Source: an uncultured Clostridia bacterium
GTDB lineage: Bacteria; Bacillota; Clostridia; TANB77; CAG-508
Direction of reading: 5' to 3'
Assembly (NCBI GenBank): GCA_934168365.1
Contig: CAKPNJ010000001.1
Location: 172,915 to 236,914, forward strand
Length of the DNA: 64,000 nucleotides
Shown: positions 43,602-51,960 of the stretch, piece by piece
Position numbering within the stretch: the stretch's first letter is position 1
How the letters are laid out: each line of letters begins with the position of its first letter
The notes under the pieces: model-generated
Seen by the model: only the letters and a program-made list of their open reading frames with translations
Databases searched by the model: none
What the model was told of the DNA's origin: nothing
Program-made: the position numbers and the translations under genes

Positions 43602-43642
43602 AGAAAAGAAAAATAATTATTATTTTGTTTTCTCTCTTATTT
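43602..43642 (+). promoter_or_regulatory. Inverted repeat in the glyA leader
   Basis: GAGAGAAAA and TTTTCTCTC arms around an AT-rich loop lie between the cyclophilin stop and glyA. It could be a weak terminator or attenuator. Confidence 0.4.
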
Positions 43643-43657
43643 TAAAGGAGCAAGATT

Positions 43658-44887
43658 ATGGAAAAATATGAAAATTTAAAAAAACAAGACGAAGAAATTT
43701 ATGAACAAATAAAAAAGGAAGAAGAAAGACAAAAACATAATATAGAGCTTATAGCATCTGAAAACTTTGTAAGTGAAGCGGTGCTAGAAGCAGTTGGAAG
43801 TATATTAACTAATAAATATGCAGAAGGATATCCTAATGCTAGATACTATGGTGGATGTGAATATATCGACCAAATTGAAGAATTGGCAAGAAGTAGAGCC
43901 AAAGAATTATTTGGCGCAGAATATGCAAATGTGCAACCACATAGTGGAAGTCAAGCAAATATGGCTGTATATATGACTATACTACAGCCAGGAGATACTG
44001 TACTTGGAATGGACCTATCTAATGGTGGACATTTAACACATGGAAGTAAAGTAAACTTTTCAGGAAAGCTATATAATTTTATTGCATATGGAGTAAAAGA
44101 AGACGGATATATTGATTACGAAGATGTTGAGAAAAAAGCAATAGAATATAAACCAAAATTGATTTTAGCAGGAGCTAGTGCATATCCAAGAAAAATTGAC
44201 TTCAAAAAATTCAGAAAAATTGCTGATAAAATAGGTGCATATTTTATGGTAGATATGGCCCATATTGCAGGATTGGTATGTGCAGGAGAACATGAATCAC
44301 CAGTGCCATATGCTGATTTTGTAACATCAACAACACACAAAACTTTAAGAGGACCTCGTTCTGGCTTGATTTTGTGTAAAGAACAATATGCAAAAGCAAT
44401 AGATAAAACTATATTCCCAGGAATTCAGGGAGGACCACTAGAGCATGTTATAGCTGGAAAAGCAGTTTGCTTTAAAGAAGCAATGCAACCAGAATTTAAA
44501 CAATATGCACATCAAGTAGTATTAAATGCAAAAAAACTAGCAGAAGAATTAAAAAAACGTGGATTTAATTTAGTATCAGGAGGAACAGATAACCATTTAA
44601 TACTAGTAGATTTAAGAAATAAAAGCTTAACTGGTAAAGAAGCTACTTTGCTATTAGACGAAGTAAATATAACAGTAAATAAAAATGCTGTACCAAATGA
44701 TCCTGAAAAGCCAACTGTAACAAGCGGAATTAGAATAGGAACTCCAGCAGTAACAACTAGAGGACTTAAAGAAGAAGATATGGTAAAACTAGCAGAAGCT
44801 ATTGATTTGGCTTTGCAAAAAACAGAAGAGGGTAAAGCAAAAGCAAAACAAATAGTGGAACAACTAACTGCTAAATATATTATATAA
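43658..44887 (+). CDS. glyA: Serine hydroxymethyltransferase
   Basis: 409 aa. It converts serine and tetrahydrofolate to glycine and methylene-THF with PLP. Signatures: ELIASENFVSEAVLEA, YPNARYYGGCEYID, the PLP lysine in TSTTHKTLRGPRSG (about residue 228) and GIRIGTPAVTTRG near the end. Starts at ATG behind AAAGGAG. Confidence 0.97.
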   Translation: MEKYENLKKQDEEIYEQIKKEEERQKHNIELIASENFVSEAVLEAVGSILTNKYAEGYPNARYYGGCEYIDQIEELARSRAKELFGAEYANVQPHSGSQANMAVYMTILQPGDTVLGMDLSNGGHLTHGSKVNFSGKLYNFIAYGVKEDGYIDYEDVEKKAIEYKPKLILAGASAYPRKIDFKKFRKIADKIGAYFMVDMAHIAGLVCAGEHESPVPYADFVTSTTHKTLRGPRSGLILCKEQYAKAIDKTIFPGIQGGPLEHVIAGKAVCFKEAMQPEFKQYAHQVVLNAKKLAEELKKRGFNLVSGGTDNHLILVDLRNKSLTGKEATLLLDEVNITVNKNAVPNDPEKPTVTSGIRIGTPAVTTRGLKEEDMVKLAEAIDLALQKTEEGKAKAKQIVEQLTAKYII

Positions 44888-44957
44888 TTTTACCATTGAA
44901 ATTATTAAATATTTGTGTTATAACTAATATTAGTTTAAGATGAAAGGAATGAATATT

Positions 44958-45089
44958 ATGGATAAAAATATAAAACGTAAAAAAGATATAGGAAAAATAG
45001 CAACTAGAATAATGGGGCTAATATTAGCAGTTATGATGATATTATCAGTTGCAGCAACTCTAATTTATTACATTGCTTTTAATAAATAA
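44958..45089 (+). CDS. 43-aa single-helix membrane peptide upstream of cdaA
   Basis: 43 aa behind AAAGGA. Lys-rich N-terminus (MDKNIKRKKDIGKIATR) followed by one hydrophobic helix (MGLILAVMMILSVAATLIYY). It lies 23 nt upstream of cdaA and is probably co-transcribed. I do not recognise it. Confidence 0.55.
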   Translation: MDKNIKRKKDIGKIATRIMGLILAVMMILSVAATLIYYIAFNK

Positions 45090-45112
45090 AACTATAACAA
45101 AAGAGGTAAAAT

Positions 45113-46027
45113 ATGTTCGAAAATTTAACATTAAGTTTTAGTGGAATTTGGTATTCTTTTATAAGTTATATGACAGAACTAGTGCAAAATCCATTTAAAT
45201 TATTAACTCTAATATTAGATTTACTTATTGTTATTTACATTTTATACAAGTTTATTGTTTATGCAAAAAAATCGAGAATGTGGCAATTGCTAAAAGGAAT
45301 TCTGTTTATCTTAATAATTACAGCAATTAGTGAAGCATTACAACTCAAAATATTAAACTTTATATTAACAGCATTTATGCCATATGGTGTAATTGCACTA
45401 ATAGTAATATTTGCACCAGAATTACGTAGAATGCTAGAACAATTAGGAACAAATAAAATAACTAGATATTTTGGAATAGACAAAGATTTAGAAACAAAAA
45501 CAAAAGAAGATGTATATAAAGTTGTTATTGCGGCAACAGAACTTGCTAAAACAAAAACAGGTGGACTAATAGTAATTGAAAGAGATATAAAAATAAATGA
45601 TATTATAGATAGTGGAGTGAAAATAGATTCGGAAGTATCTCCACAATTGATAGTAAATCTATTTACACCAAATACTCCTTTACATGATGGAGCTTTGATT
45701 ATTTCAAATAATAAAATTATAGCAGCAGCTTGTATATTACCATTAGCAGATGACAAAGATATTGCAAAAGAAATAGGAACAAGACATCGTGCCGGAATAG
45801 GAATATCAAAAGAATCTGATGCTATTGCGATTATTGTGTCAGAGGAAACTGGCAAAATTTCTGTAGCTATAGATGGAAAATTGATAGCAGATGTAAAAGA
45901 AGAAGCACTAAGAAATATTCTAATAAAACATGTAATAAATAAAAGGTTTACTAGAGAAAGCCAAAAAAGAATAAAAAGATTAAAAATAAAAAAGGAAAAT
46001 AAGCAAAAACAAGATGAGAAATATTAA
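45113..46027 (+). CDS. cdaA: Membrane diadenylate cyclase CdaA
   Basis: 304 aa. It is the housekeeping c-di-AMP synthase. Three N-terminal membrane helices (about 15-110), then the DAC domain with LHDGALIISNNKI (DGA) and GTRHRAGIG (RHR). The C-terminus is Lys-rich and probably disordered. The usual regulator gene cdaR and glmM do not follow; truA overlaps its end by 14 nt. Confidence 0.95.
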   Translation: MFENLTLSFSGIWYSFISYMTELVQNPFKLLTLILDLLIVIYILYKFIVYAKKSRMWQLLKGILFILIITAISEALQLKILNFILTAFMPYGVIALIVIFAPELRRMLEQLGTNKITRYFGIDKDLETKTKEDVYKVVIAATELAKTKTGGLIVIERDIKINDIIDSGVKIDSEVSPQLIVNLFTPNTPLHDGALIISNNKIIAAACILPLADDKDIAKEIGTRHRAGIGISKESDAIAIIVSEETGKISVAIDGKLIADVKEEALRNILIKHVINKRFTRESQKRIKRLKIKKENKQKQDEKY

Positions 46028-46751
46028 ACTAACTATTGAGTATGATGGCAAAGAATATAATGGTTGGCAAAAACAACCAAGCAAACTTAATATTCAAGGC
46101 GAAATAGAAAGAGCCATTCAAAATATTACTGGAAAACAAGTAGAACTAATTGGATCAGGTAGAACAGATGCAGGAGTTCATGCATTTGGACAAGTGGCCA
46201 ATTTCAAAATTGACTCAGATTTTCCAATAGAAAAAATGGCTATAGCGATCAACTCTCAATTAAAAAAATCTATTTGCATAAAGAAAGCAGAAGAGGTACC
46301 ACAAGAATTCCATAGCAGATATAATTGCCATAGCAAAACATATCAATATGTTATAGATAATTCGGAACAAGGAACCGCAATATATAGAGGATTATCATAT
46401 CATGTACCACAAAAATTAAATGTAGAGAAAATGCAAAAAGCAGTTGAATATTTTGTAGGAGAGCATGATTTTAGCAGTTTTAAATCAAGTGGTACAAGTA
46501 GTAAAAGCAGTGTAAGAACAATATATGATGCAAAAGTTGAAAAAGATGGAGAAAAAGTAAGAATTAGTCTTACAGGTAACGGTTTTTTATATAATATGGT
46601 AAGGATTATATCAGGAACTCTGGTAGAAGTTGGGCTTAACAATATAGATCCAGAAGATATACCTAAAATAATAGAAGCAAAAAACAGGCAAATGGCAGGA
46701 AAAACATTGCCACCACAAGGCTTGTTTCTTATGAAAGTAGAGTATAATTAA
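46014..46751 (+). CDS. truA: tRNA pseudouridine38-40 synthase TruA
   Basis: 245 aa. Catalytic Asp in SGRTDAGVHAFGQ (about residue 52), N-terminal LTIEYDGKEYNGWQKQP, and C-terminal FLYNMVRIISGTL. It isomerises uridines 38-40 in the anticodon arm. Overlaps cdaA. Confidence 0.96.
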   Translation: MRNIKLTIEYDGKEYNGWQKQPSKLNIQGEIERAIQNITGKQVELIGSGRTDAGVHAFGQVANFKIDSDFPIEKMAIAINSQLKKSICIKKAEEVPQEFHSRYNCHSKTYQYVIDNSEQGTAIYRGLSYHVPQKLNVEKMQKAVEYFVGEHDFSSFKSSGTSSKSSVRTIYDAKVEKDGEKVRISLTGNGFLYNMVRIISGTLVEVGLNNIDPEDIPKIIEAKNRQMAGKTLPPQGLFLMKVEYN

Positions 46752-46793
46752 AGGATTGTAAGAATTTGTATAAATTCTTATAATCCTTTTTTG
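46750..46793 (+). terminator. Terminator of the cdaA-truA unit
   Basis: Long stem AAGGATTGTAAGAATTT mirrored after a short loop, followed by TTTTTT. Confidence 0.85.
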
Positions 46794-46852
46794 TAACGGT
46801 TTTATGTATTTGCACATAATATATACCAAATAAAATAAGAGAGGGGAAAAAT

Positions 46853-47257
46853 ATGAATACACTATTACTATTTTTTGCTCTTCCTGTTGCTACTGTTATA
46901 CTAGCTATTGTATTACAGAAAATTCTGAATAATCCTTTACTGGTTGCTGCAACGTTTTTTGCAATTTATTTAGTTGTAGCGTTTGCTGCATTTGATGCAA
47001 GTTTCTTAGTATATGCAATTATATATACTATACTTGCTTATATAACAGCTATTTTAGTAAATGCAATTTGTAAGCTCTTAAGAGCACTTTCAAATCAAAA
47101 TAATTGTACTTATAGAGTGACAGAAAGACCAATTACAATTAGCACAAACTTATCAAGTGACGGAAATGATGTAACAAGTAATACTACGTTATTAACAAAT
47201 GGAAATACATTATCTAATAATTCTGGCGGATGCAATTGTAGATGCAGACGAAGATAA
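46853..47257 (+). CDS. Membrane protein with a Cys/Arg-rich tail
   Basis: 134 aa behind GAGGGG. Three hydrophobic segments in the first 75 residues (1-22, 28-47, 50-78), then a Thr/Ser/Asn-rich linker, and an unusual C-terminus GGCNCRCRRR. No family is recognised. The Cys-rich end recalls the two micro-proteins at 24479-24743. A hairpin with a T-run follows (47267-47297). Confidence 0.65.
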   Translation: MNTLLLFFALPVATVILAIVLQKILNNPLLVAATFFAIYLVVAFAAFDASFLVYAIIYTILAYITAILVNAICKLLRALSNQNNCTYRVTERPITISTNLSSDGNDVTSNTTLLTNGNTLSNNSGGCNCRCRRR

Positions 47258-47266
47258 AAAATGGAT

Positions 47267-47297
47267 AAAAATGGTACTTTACAAAGTATCATTTTTT
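47267..47297 (+). terminator. Terminator after the Cys/Arg-tail protein
   Basis: Stem AAAAATGGTACTT against AGTATCATTTTTT with an ACAA-containing loop. Confidence 0.7.
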
Positions 47298-47322
47298 GTG
47301 CTTTTTTGAACCTTAAAAACAA

Positions 47323-47405
47323 TATTACAAATATATTACAAATTCGTTAAATTTATATTACAAGGAACGAAAATTGTTGTTTTTAATACAAAAATGTTGT
47401 AAAAT
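47323..47405 (+). promoter_or_regulatory. Tad-like operon promoter with three TATTACAA boxes
   Basis: Identical boxes TATTACAA at 47323-47330, 47334-47341 and 47356-47363 (spacing 11 and 22 nt), then TTGTTT (47377-47382) N17 TAAAAT (47400-47405). Box spacing and distance to the -10 match the sepF promoter exactly. Confidence 0.65.
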
Positions 47406-47451
47406 AAATTATGAATAGTGAGAATTTATAGAACTATAAGGAGGAATAAAA

Positions 47452-48384
47452 ATGGCAAAAAATCCAATGCAAAGGAAAGCACAAAATTCATTTTTATTAG
47501 GTATGTTAATAACATTATTAGTTACAGGGCTTATCATAGGGATATTGATAGTACAATTAACTAAAATAACAAAACAACAACAAGAAGAAAAGGCTAAACT
47601 AAAACAAGTTTATGTTGTAGCTTCAGAAATAAAATCGGGAGAAGTGGTAACATTAGATAAATTAACAATGAAAACTTTAGACAGTAGTGTTGTGCCTTCA
47701 AATGTGTTAACATCAGCTGAACTAGAAGATAAATCTAACGTAACTGATGATAATGGAAATTTAGTAAAAAAGGTAAATGTCATTTCAAAAATAAATTTAA
47801 AAGCAGGAACAGTTATTACCACAGATATGGTTAAAGCTGAAGGAGAGATTGCAAAAGATGTTAGAAAAGTCGAGTGTAATGCAATTCAACTTACTTCACA
47901 AATAGAAACTGGAAAATATATAGATGTTCGTTTAAGATTACCAAGCGGTGGAGATTACATTGTTGTATCACATAAAAAAATAGAAATACCTACAATAGAT
48001 GGAGTAGACTCTACTAATACAGTTTGGCTAGAACTATCAGAAGCAGAGATATTAACTCTAAACTGCGCTATTGTTGAATCATACAAAATCAAAGGTTCTT
48101 TATTATATATTACAGAATATATAGAGCCAGGCTTACAGGAAAATGCAATAGTAAATTATACACCAAATAACGAAGTATATGATTTAATACAAAAAGATCC
48201 TAACTGTGTTGAAAGTGCAATTGCTGAAATTGTAGCAAGAAATAGAGCACTATCTAGAAATCCAATAAACACAAATTTAAATAACAATTCGGCAGAATCA
48301 GGAGAAAATGTAGTTACAAAAACAGAAGAAGAAATAAGAAAAACACAAGAAGAAAGACAAAAATACTTAGATTCACTAGGTTAA
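47452..48384 (+). CDS. cpaB: CpaB-like pilus assembly protein (SAF domain)
   Basis: 310 aa behind AAGGAGGAA. N-terminal membrane helix (about 15-40), then an SAF domain (VYVVASEIKSGEVVTLDKLT; INLKAGTVITTDMV). CpaB/RcpC proteins sit in the envelope part of Tad pilus systems. The C-terminal charged tail (EEEIRKTQEERQKY) may be coiled. First gene of the Tad-like operon. Confidence 0.8.
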   Translation: MAKNPMQRKAQNSFLLGMLITLLVTGLIIGILIVQLTKITKQQQEEKAKLKQVYVVASEIKSGEVVTLDKLTMKTLDSSVVPSNVLTSAELEDKSNVTDDNGNLVKKVNVISKINLKAGTVITTDMVKAEGEIAKDVRKVECNAIQLTSQIETGKYIDVRLRLPSGGDYIVVSHKKIEIPTIDGVDSTNTVWLELSEAEILTLNCAIVESYKIKGSLLYITEYIEPGLQENAIVNYTPNNEVYDLIQKDPNCVESAIAEIVARNRALSRNPINTNLNNNSAESGENVVTKTEEEIRKTQEERQKYLDSLG

Positions 48385-48408
48385 TAAATATAAGAGCGGA
48401 GGTATTAT

Positions 48409-49110
48409 ATGAAGACAATAGGCTTTATAGGCGCATATGATAAAACAGATTTATTACTATATATTGCTAAAATTTTTGCTACTATGGGTAAAAAAGTTTT
48501 GATAATTGATACTACCATTTTACAAAAAGCTAAATATATTGTTCCAGCAATATCTCCTACTAAAGCTTATGTAACCAGCTTTGAAGATGTTGATATTGCA
48601 GTTGGACTCTATAGCTATGAATCTATTAAACATTATTTAGGATTACCAGCACATGCAGTATTAAATTATGAATATGTATTTATAGATGTAGATTCAGTAG
48701 ATGGAATGCAAGATTTTGCGGTAAAAGAAACAGATAAAAAATACTTTGTCACAGGGTTTGATGCATATTCATTAAGAAGAGGCTTAGAAATACTTGCAGA
48801 AATTGGTGAAACTTTAGAATTAAAAAAAGTACTATTTTCAAAAAACCTTTCATATGAAGAGGAAGAATATTTTAACTACCTTGCATTAGGCACCAAAGTT
48901 AAGTGGAATGATGAAACAATATATTTCCCATTTGAACAAGGAGATCAAGGAGTTATTATACAAAACCAAATGGTACATAAAATTAAGTTTAAAAAACTAA
49001 CTGAGTTGTATAAAGATAGTTTATTATACATAGCAAACGAAATACTAGAAGACCCAAAAGAGGCAATGAATTTAAAAAAAGCATTTAAACAATTAGAAAA
49101 AGGAGTTTAA
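48409..49110 (+). CDS. CpaE-like P-loop protein with degenerate Walker A (first copy)
   Basis: 233 aa. The N-terminus MKTIGFIGAYDKTDLLLYIA has the position of a deviant Walker A but lacks its normal Gly/Lys pattern. KVLIIDTT and YVFIDVDSVDG fit the ParA/MinD fold. Probably a non-catalytic relative of the Tad localisation ATPase CpaE/TadZ (inferred from fold features and position). Confidence 0.6.
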   Translation: MKTIGFIGAYDKTDLLLYIAKIFATMGKKVLIIDTTILQKAKYIVPAISPTKAYVTSFEDVDIAVGLYSYESIKHYLGLPAHAVLNYEYVFIDVDSVDGMQDFAVKETDKKYFVTGFDAYSLRRGLEILAEIGETLELKKVLFSKNLSYEEEEYFNYLALGTKVKWNDETIYFPFEQGDQGVIIQNQMVHKIKFKKLTELYKDSLLYIANEILEDPKEAMNLKKAFKQLEKGV

Positions 49111-49116
49111 AATTCA

Positions 49117-49956
49117 ATGGCAATCGTAACATTTTGTAGTAATGAAATAAAAGAAACAGGGCAAACATTGTCTTTATCAGCAGTAGCTACATACATGGCA
49201 ATAGAACATAATTACAAAATATTAGTTGTATCTACTGATTTTAATGATTTAAGTTTGGAAAATTGTTTTTGGGAATATGAAAAAATAAGAACAAGTGGAG
49301 GAATAAAAAAAGATCAAAATATAGGAATTGAATCTGGAATAGAAGGTCTAATAAAAGCATTAAAAAGCAATAGGACAAGCAATGAGATTATAAAAAATTA
49401 TTCTAGAATAGTTCTAAAAGATAGACTAGACATTTTATTAACCCCTGCAACAAAATCATATCAGGAATATACAAAAATAGCAGAAAACTATGTAGATATT
49501 TTACAAGTAGCAAAAAGATATTATGATTTGGTTTTTGTTGACTTAAGCAAAAAAATGCCAAGAACAGAAACCGCATCCATATTAAAACTATCAGATGTTG
49601 TAGTAATCAATATGACACAACGTTTGAAAACGATAGATGACTTTATAGCACTAAGAGAAGCAAATGAATTTTACAAAAGAAAAAATATCATGCTTTTAAT
49701 GGGAAGGTATGACAGAAATTCAAAATATAACACCAAAAATGTTACTAGATATTTGAAAGAAAAAAAGACAGTTTTAGCAGTTCCATATAACACATTATTT
49801 CTTGAAGCTTGTTCAGAGGGACAAATTATTGAGTTTATGCTAAAGGCTAAAAATGTTGAAGACGAATTAGACGCAAATAATATTTTTATAAAAGAAGTAC
49901 AATCAGTAGATGAAAGTATAATTTTTAAATTGCAGGAATTACAAATGAAAATATAG
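49117..49956 (+). CDS. CpaE/ParA-like protein lacking a canonical P-loop (second copy)
   Basis: 279 aa, 6 nt after the first copy. ParA-like strands: VTFCSNEIKETGQTLSLSAV in place of KGGvGKT, ILVVSTDFNDLSLENC, and YDLVFVDLSKKMPRTET. The nucleotide-binding Lys is missing or displaced, so ATPase activity is doubtful. In Tad systems CpaE/TadZ places the machinery; the pair may form a heterodimer (inferred). Confidence 0.65.
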   Translation: MAIVTFCSNEIKETGQTLSLSAVATYMAIEHNYKILVVSTDFNDLSLENCFWEYEKIRTSGGIKKDQNIGIESGIEGLIKALKSNRTSNEIIKNYSRIVLKDRLDILLTPATKSYQEYTKIAENYVDILQVAKRYYDLVFVDLSKKMPRTETASILKLSDVVVINMTQRLKTIDDFIALREANEFYKRKNIMLLMGRYDRNSKYNTKNVTRYLKEKKTVLAVPYNTLFLEACSEGQIIEFMLKAKNVEDELDANNIFIKEVQSVDESIIFKLQELQMKI

Positions 49957-49978
49957 CTTAAAGGAAAGGAGATCCAAA

Positions 49979-51932
49979 ATGCTTAGAGTATTGTTAATAG
50001 TAATTATATTTCTTTTAGCAGGTTCTGGGGTATATATGTTCTTAAAGAAAAGAAAGAACCAAGAAGCCGAAAGCGATATAGAAGTTGATGATAAAACATA
50101 TACATTAGAGCTAATGACAGCTTTTGTAAAAAGAAGACTAGACGAAATTACTAAAATCAACTTATATGATATAGGACTTTCAGAAGAAGAACTAAAAAGA
50201 AGAAAACAAAAGAAATATGAACTTAAAAAAGCTTTAAAAGGTTGCACATATGGAGACGTTAATGATAAAAAGTACATTAAAGAATTGATATATGATTTAC
50301 TATATAGAGAATATAATGTAAATGAAACAAATATATCAAAAGCTATACCTTTTGATATACCATCATTATTAACATCACAAGATAAGTTTGACATTATAAT
50401 ATATATGTATAAAAATGAATTTGGATATGAAGCATTACCAGAAGTTATAAAAAAATATAATTTGGACGACTTAAAGTATGTAGAAGGAGAAGCCAAACCT
50501 TGTTATGTAATTACATCAGATGAAATAGATAAAATATATGAACAAGAAAACTTTGTGCTCACATTTACAGACAAATTAAATGTAGTAGTACAAAGAATAT
50601 ATCAACATTACAAAGGATATAGTGCAATTGATGAAATAAGAGATATGAATATAGATGGTATTTCAGGTGGTGTATCTGGACTTCCAGAGTCTTTCCTAAG
50701 CCAGGTTGCACAAACAGATGGAGATTATTTAAGTCAAATTGAAGAACACAAAGTTCCACGTGCTTGTGACAGTATTTGGATAATGTTCCATGGTAAATCA
50801 ATCAGACTAGCATTTTTAACATTTGGTTCAGAAGCAGAACTAAAAAGAGTTTGCCAAAATATTTACAAGTATAATAATCCTGGTCAGTTATCAGATACTA
50901 ACGGATATAAAATAAACGAAATGAAAGATGGATCTCGTGTAGTTGTAGTAAGACCTAGTATGTCAGAAACATGGGCATTTTTTGTAAGAAAGTTCGATGT
51001 TAAGAGAGCTACACTAGAACAAATAATTCGTTTCCCAGGAAAAGACGAAGCAATAGATTTATTAAAATATTTAGTAAAAGGAGCAAGAATTATATCACTA
51101 ACTGGTGAGCAAGGTTGCCGGAAAAACAACAATGCTTATGGCCATGATTGAAAACATATACGAAACTATGAACCTTCGTATTACAGAAACTGCTTTCGAG
51201 CTTCACTTAAGAAAAATTTATCCTACAAGAAACATCTTATCAATGAGAGAAACAGAAACTGTTTCTGGACAAGATTGTTTGGACGTTCAAAAGAAGACGG
51301 ATGGTTCTGTTAACATCATAGGTGAGGTTGCTACAGACCCTGTAGCTTCTTGGATGATTCAATCTGCGCAAGTTGCTTCTAAATTTACATTATTCACTCA
51401 CCATGCTAAAACTTTTCCAGATTTAGTAACAGCACTTCGTAACTCAATGTTAAGAGCAGGAGTGTTCAAAGATGAAAGAACAGCAGAAGAACAAGTAGTA
51501 CAAGTTTTAAACTTTGATATTCACTTGGTAAAAGACTTTAGAGGTAGAAGATACATAGAAAGAGTAACAGAATGTATTCCAGTAGAAGATAAAAATGAAT
51601 ATACATTTGACTACAGAAAAGAAAAAAACTTAGAAGGAAAACTAGACAAATTTATGGATAATGCAACTGTATTCTTTACAAAAACTACAAACAGAGAATT
51701 ATACAAATACAGGAACATTATGGAATATCAAGATGGAAATTATGTACTTACAAATCCAATTTCAGAAGAAAATATTAAAGCAATGAGAATGAATATGGAT
51801 GATAGCGATATACAAGGCTTTGATGAATTCTTACAAAGAAATTGGGGAATAAAGCCAACAGAAGAAACAATAAACGAAGAAGAAACAATACAACCAAAAA
51901 AAAGAGGAAGAAAACCTAAAGCTACAATATAA
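49979..51932 (+). CDS. cpaF: CpaF/TadA secretion ATPase with +1 frameshift at CGG inside the Walker A motif
   Basis: Frame one (49979-51151) carries an N-terminal membrane helix, the CpaF N-domain and the motor start up to LTGEQGC. Then come CGG AAA AAC and a stop ten codons later. Skipping the C gives GGA AAA ACA ACA, completing GEQGCGKTTMLMAMIE, and the frame runs to 51932 with AMRETETVSGQD-type Asp box, GEVATDPVASWM and FTHHAK. Total about 650 aa. It powers pilus assembly. Without the shift no ATP-binding loop exists, so the recoding is needed for any function. Confidence 0.9.
51119..51121 (+). other. +1 frameshift site CGG|A in cpaF
   Basis: The zero frame is GGT TGC CGG AAA AAC; the +1 frame is GGA AAA ACA ACA ATG, restoring the invariant G-K-T of Walker A. 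Confidence 0.85.
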
Positions 51933-51960
51933 ACAAAAGAGAGTGGGGTGATTTTAAGAT

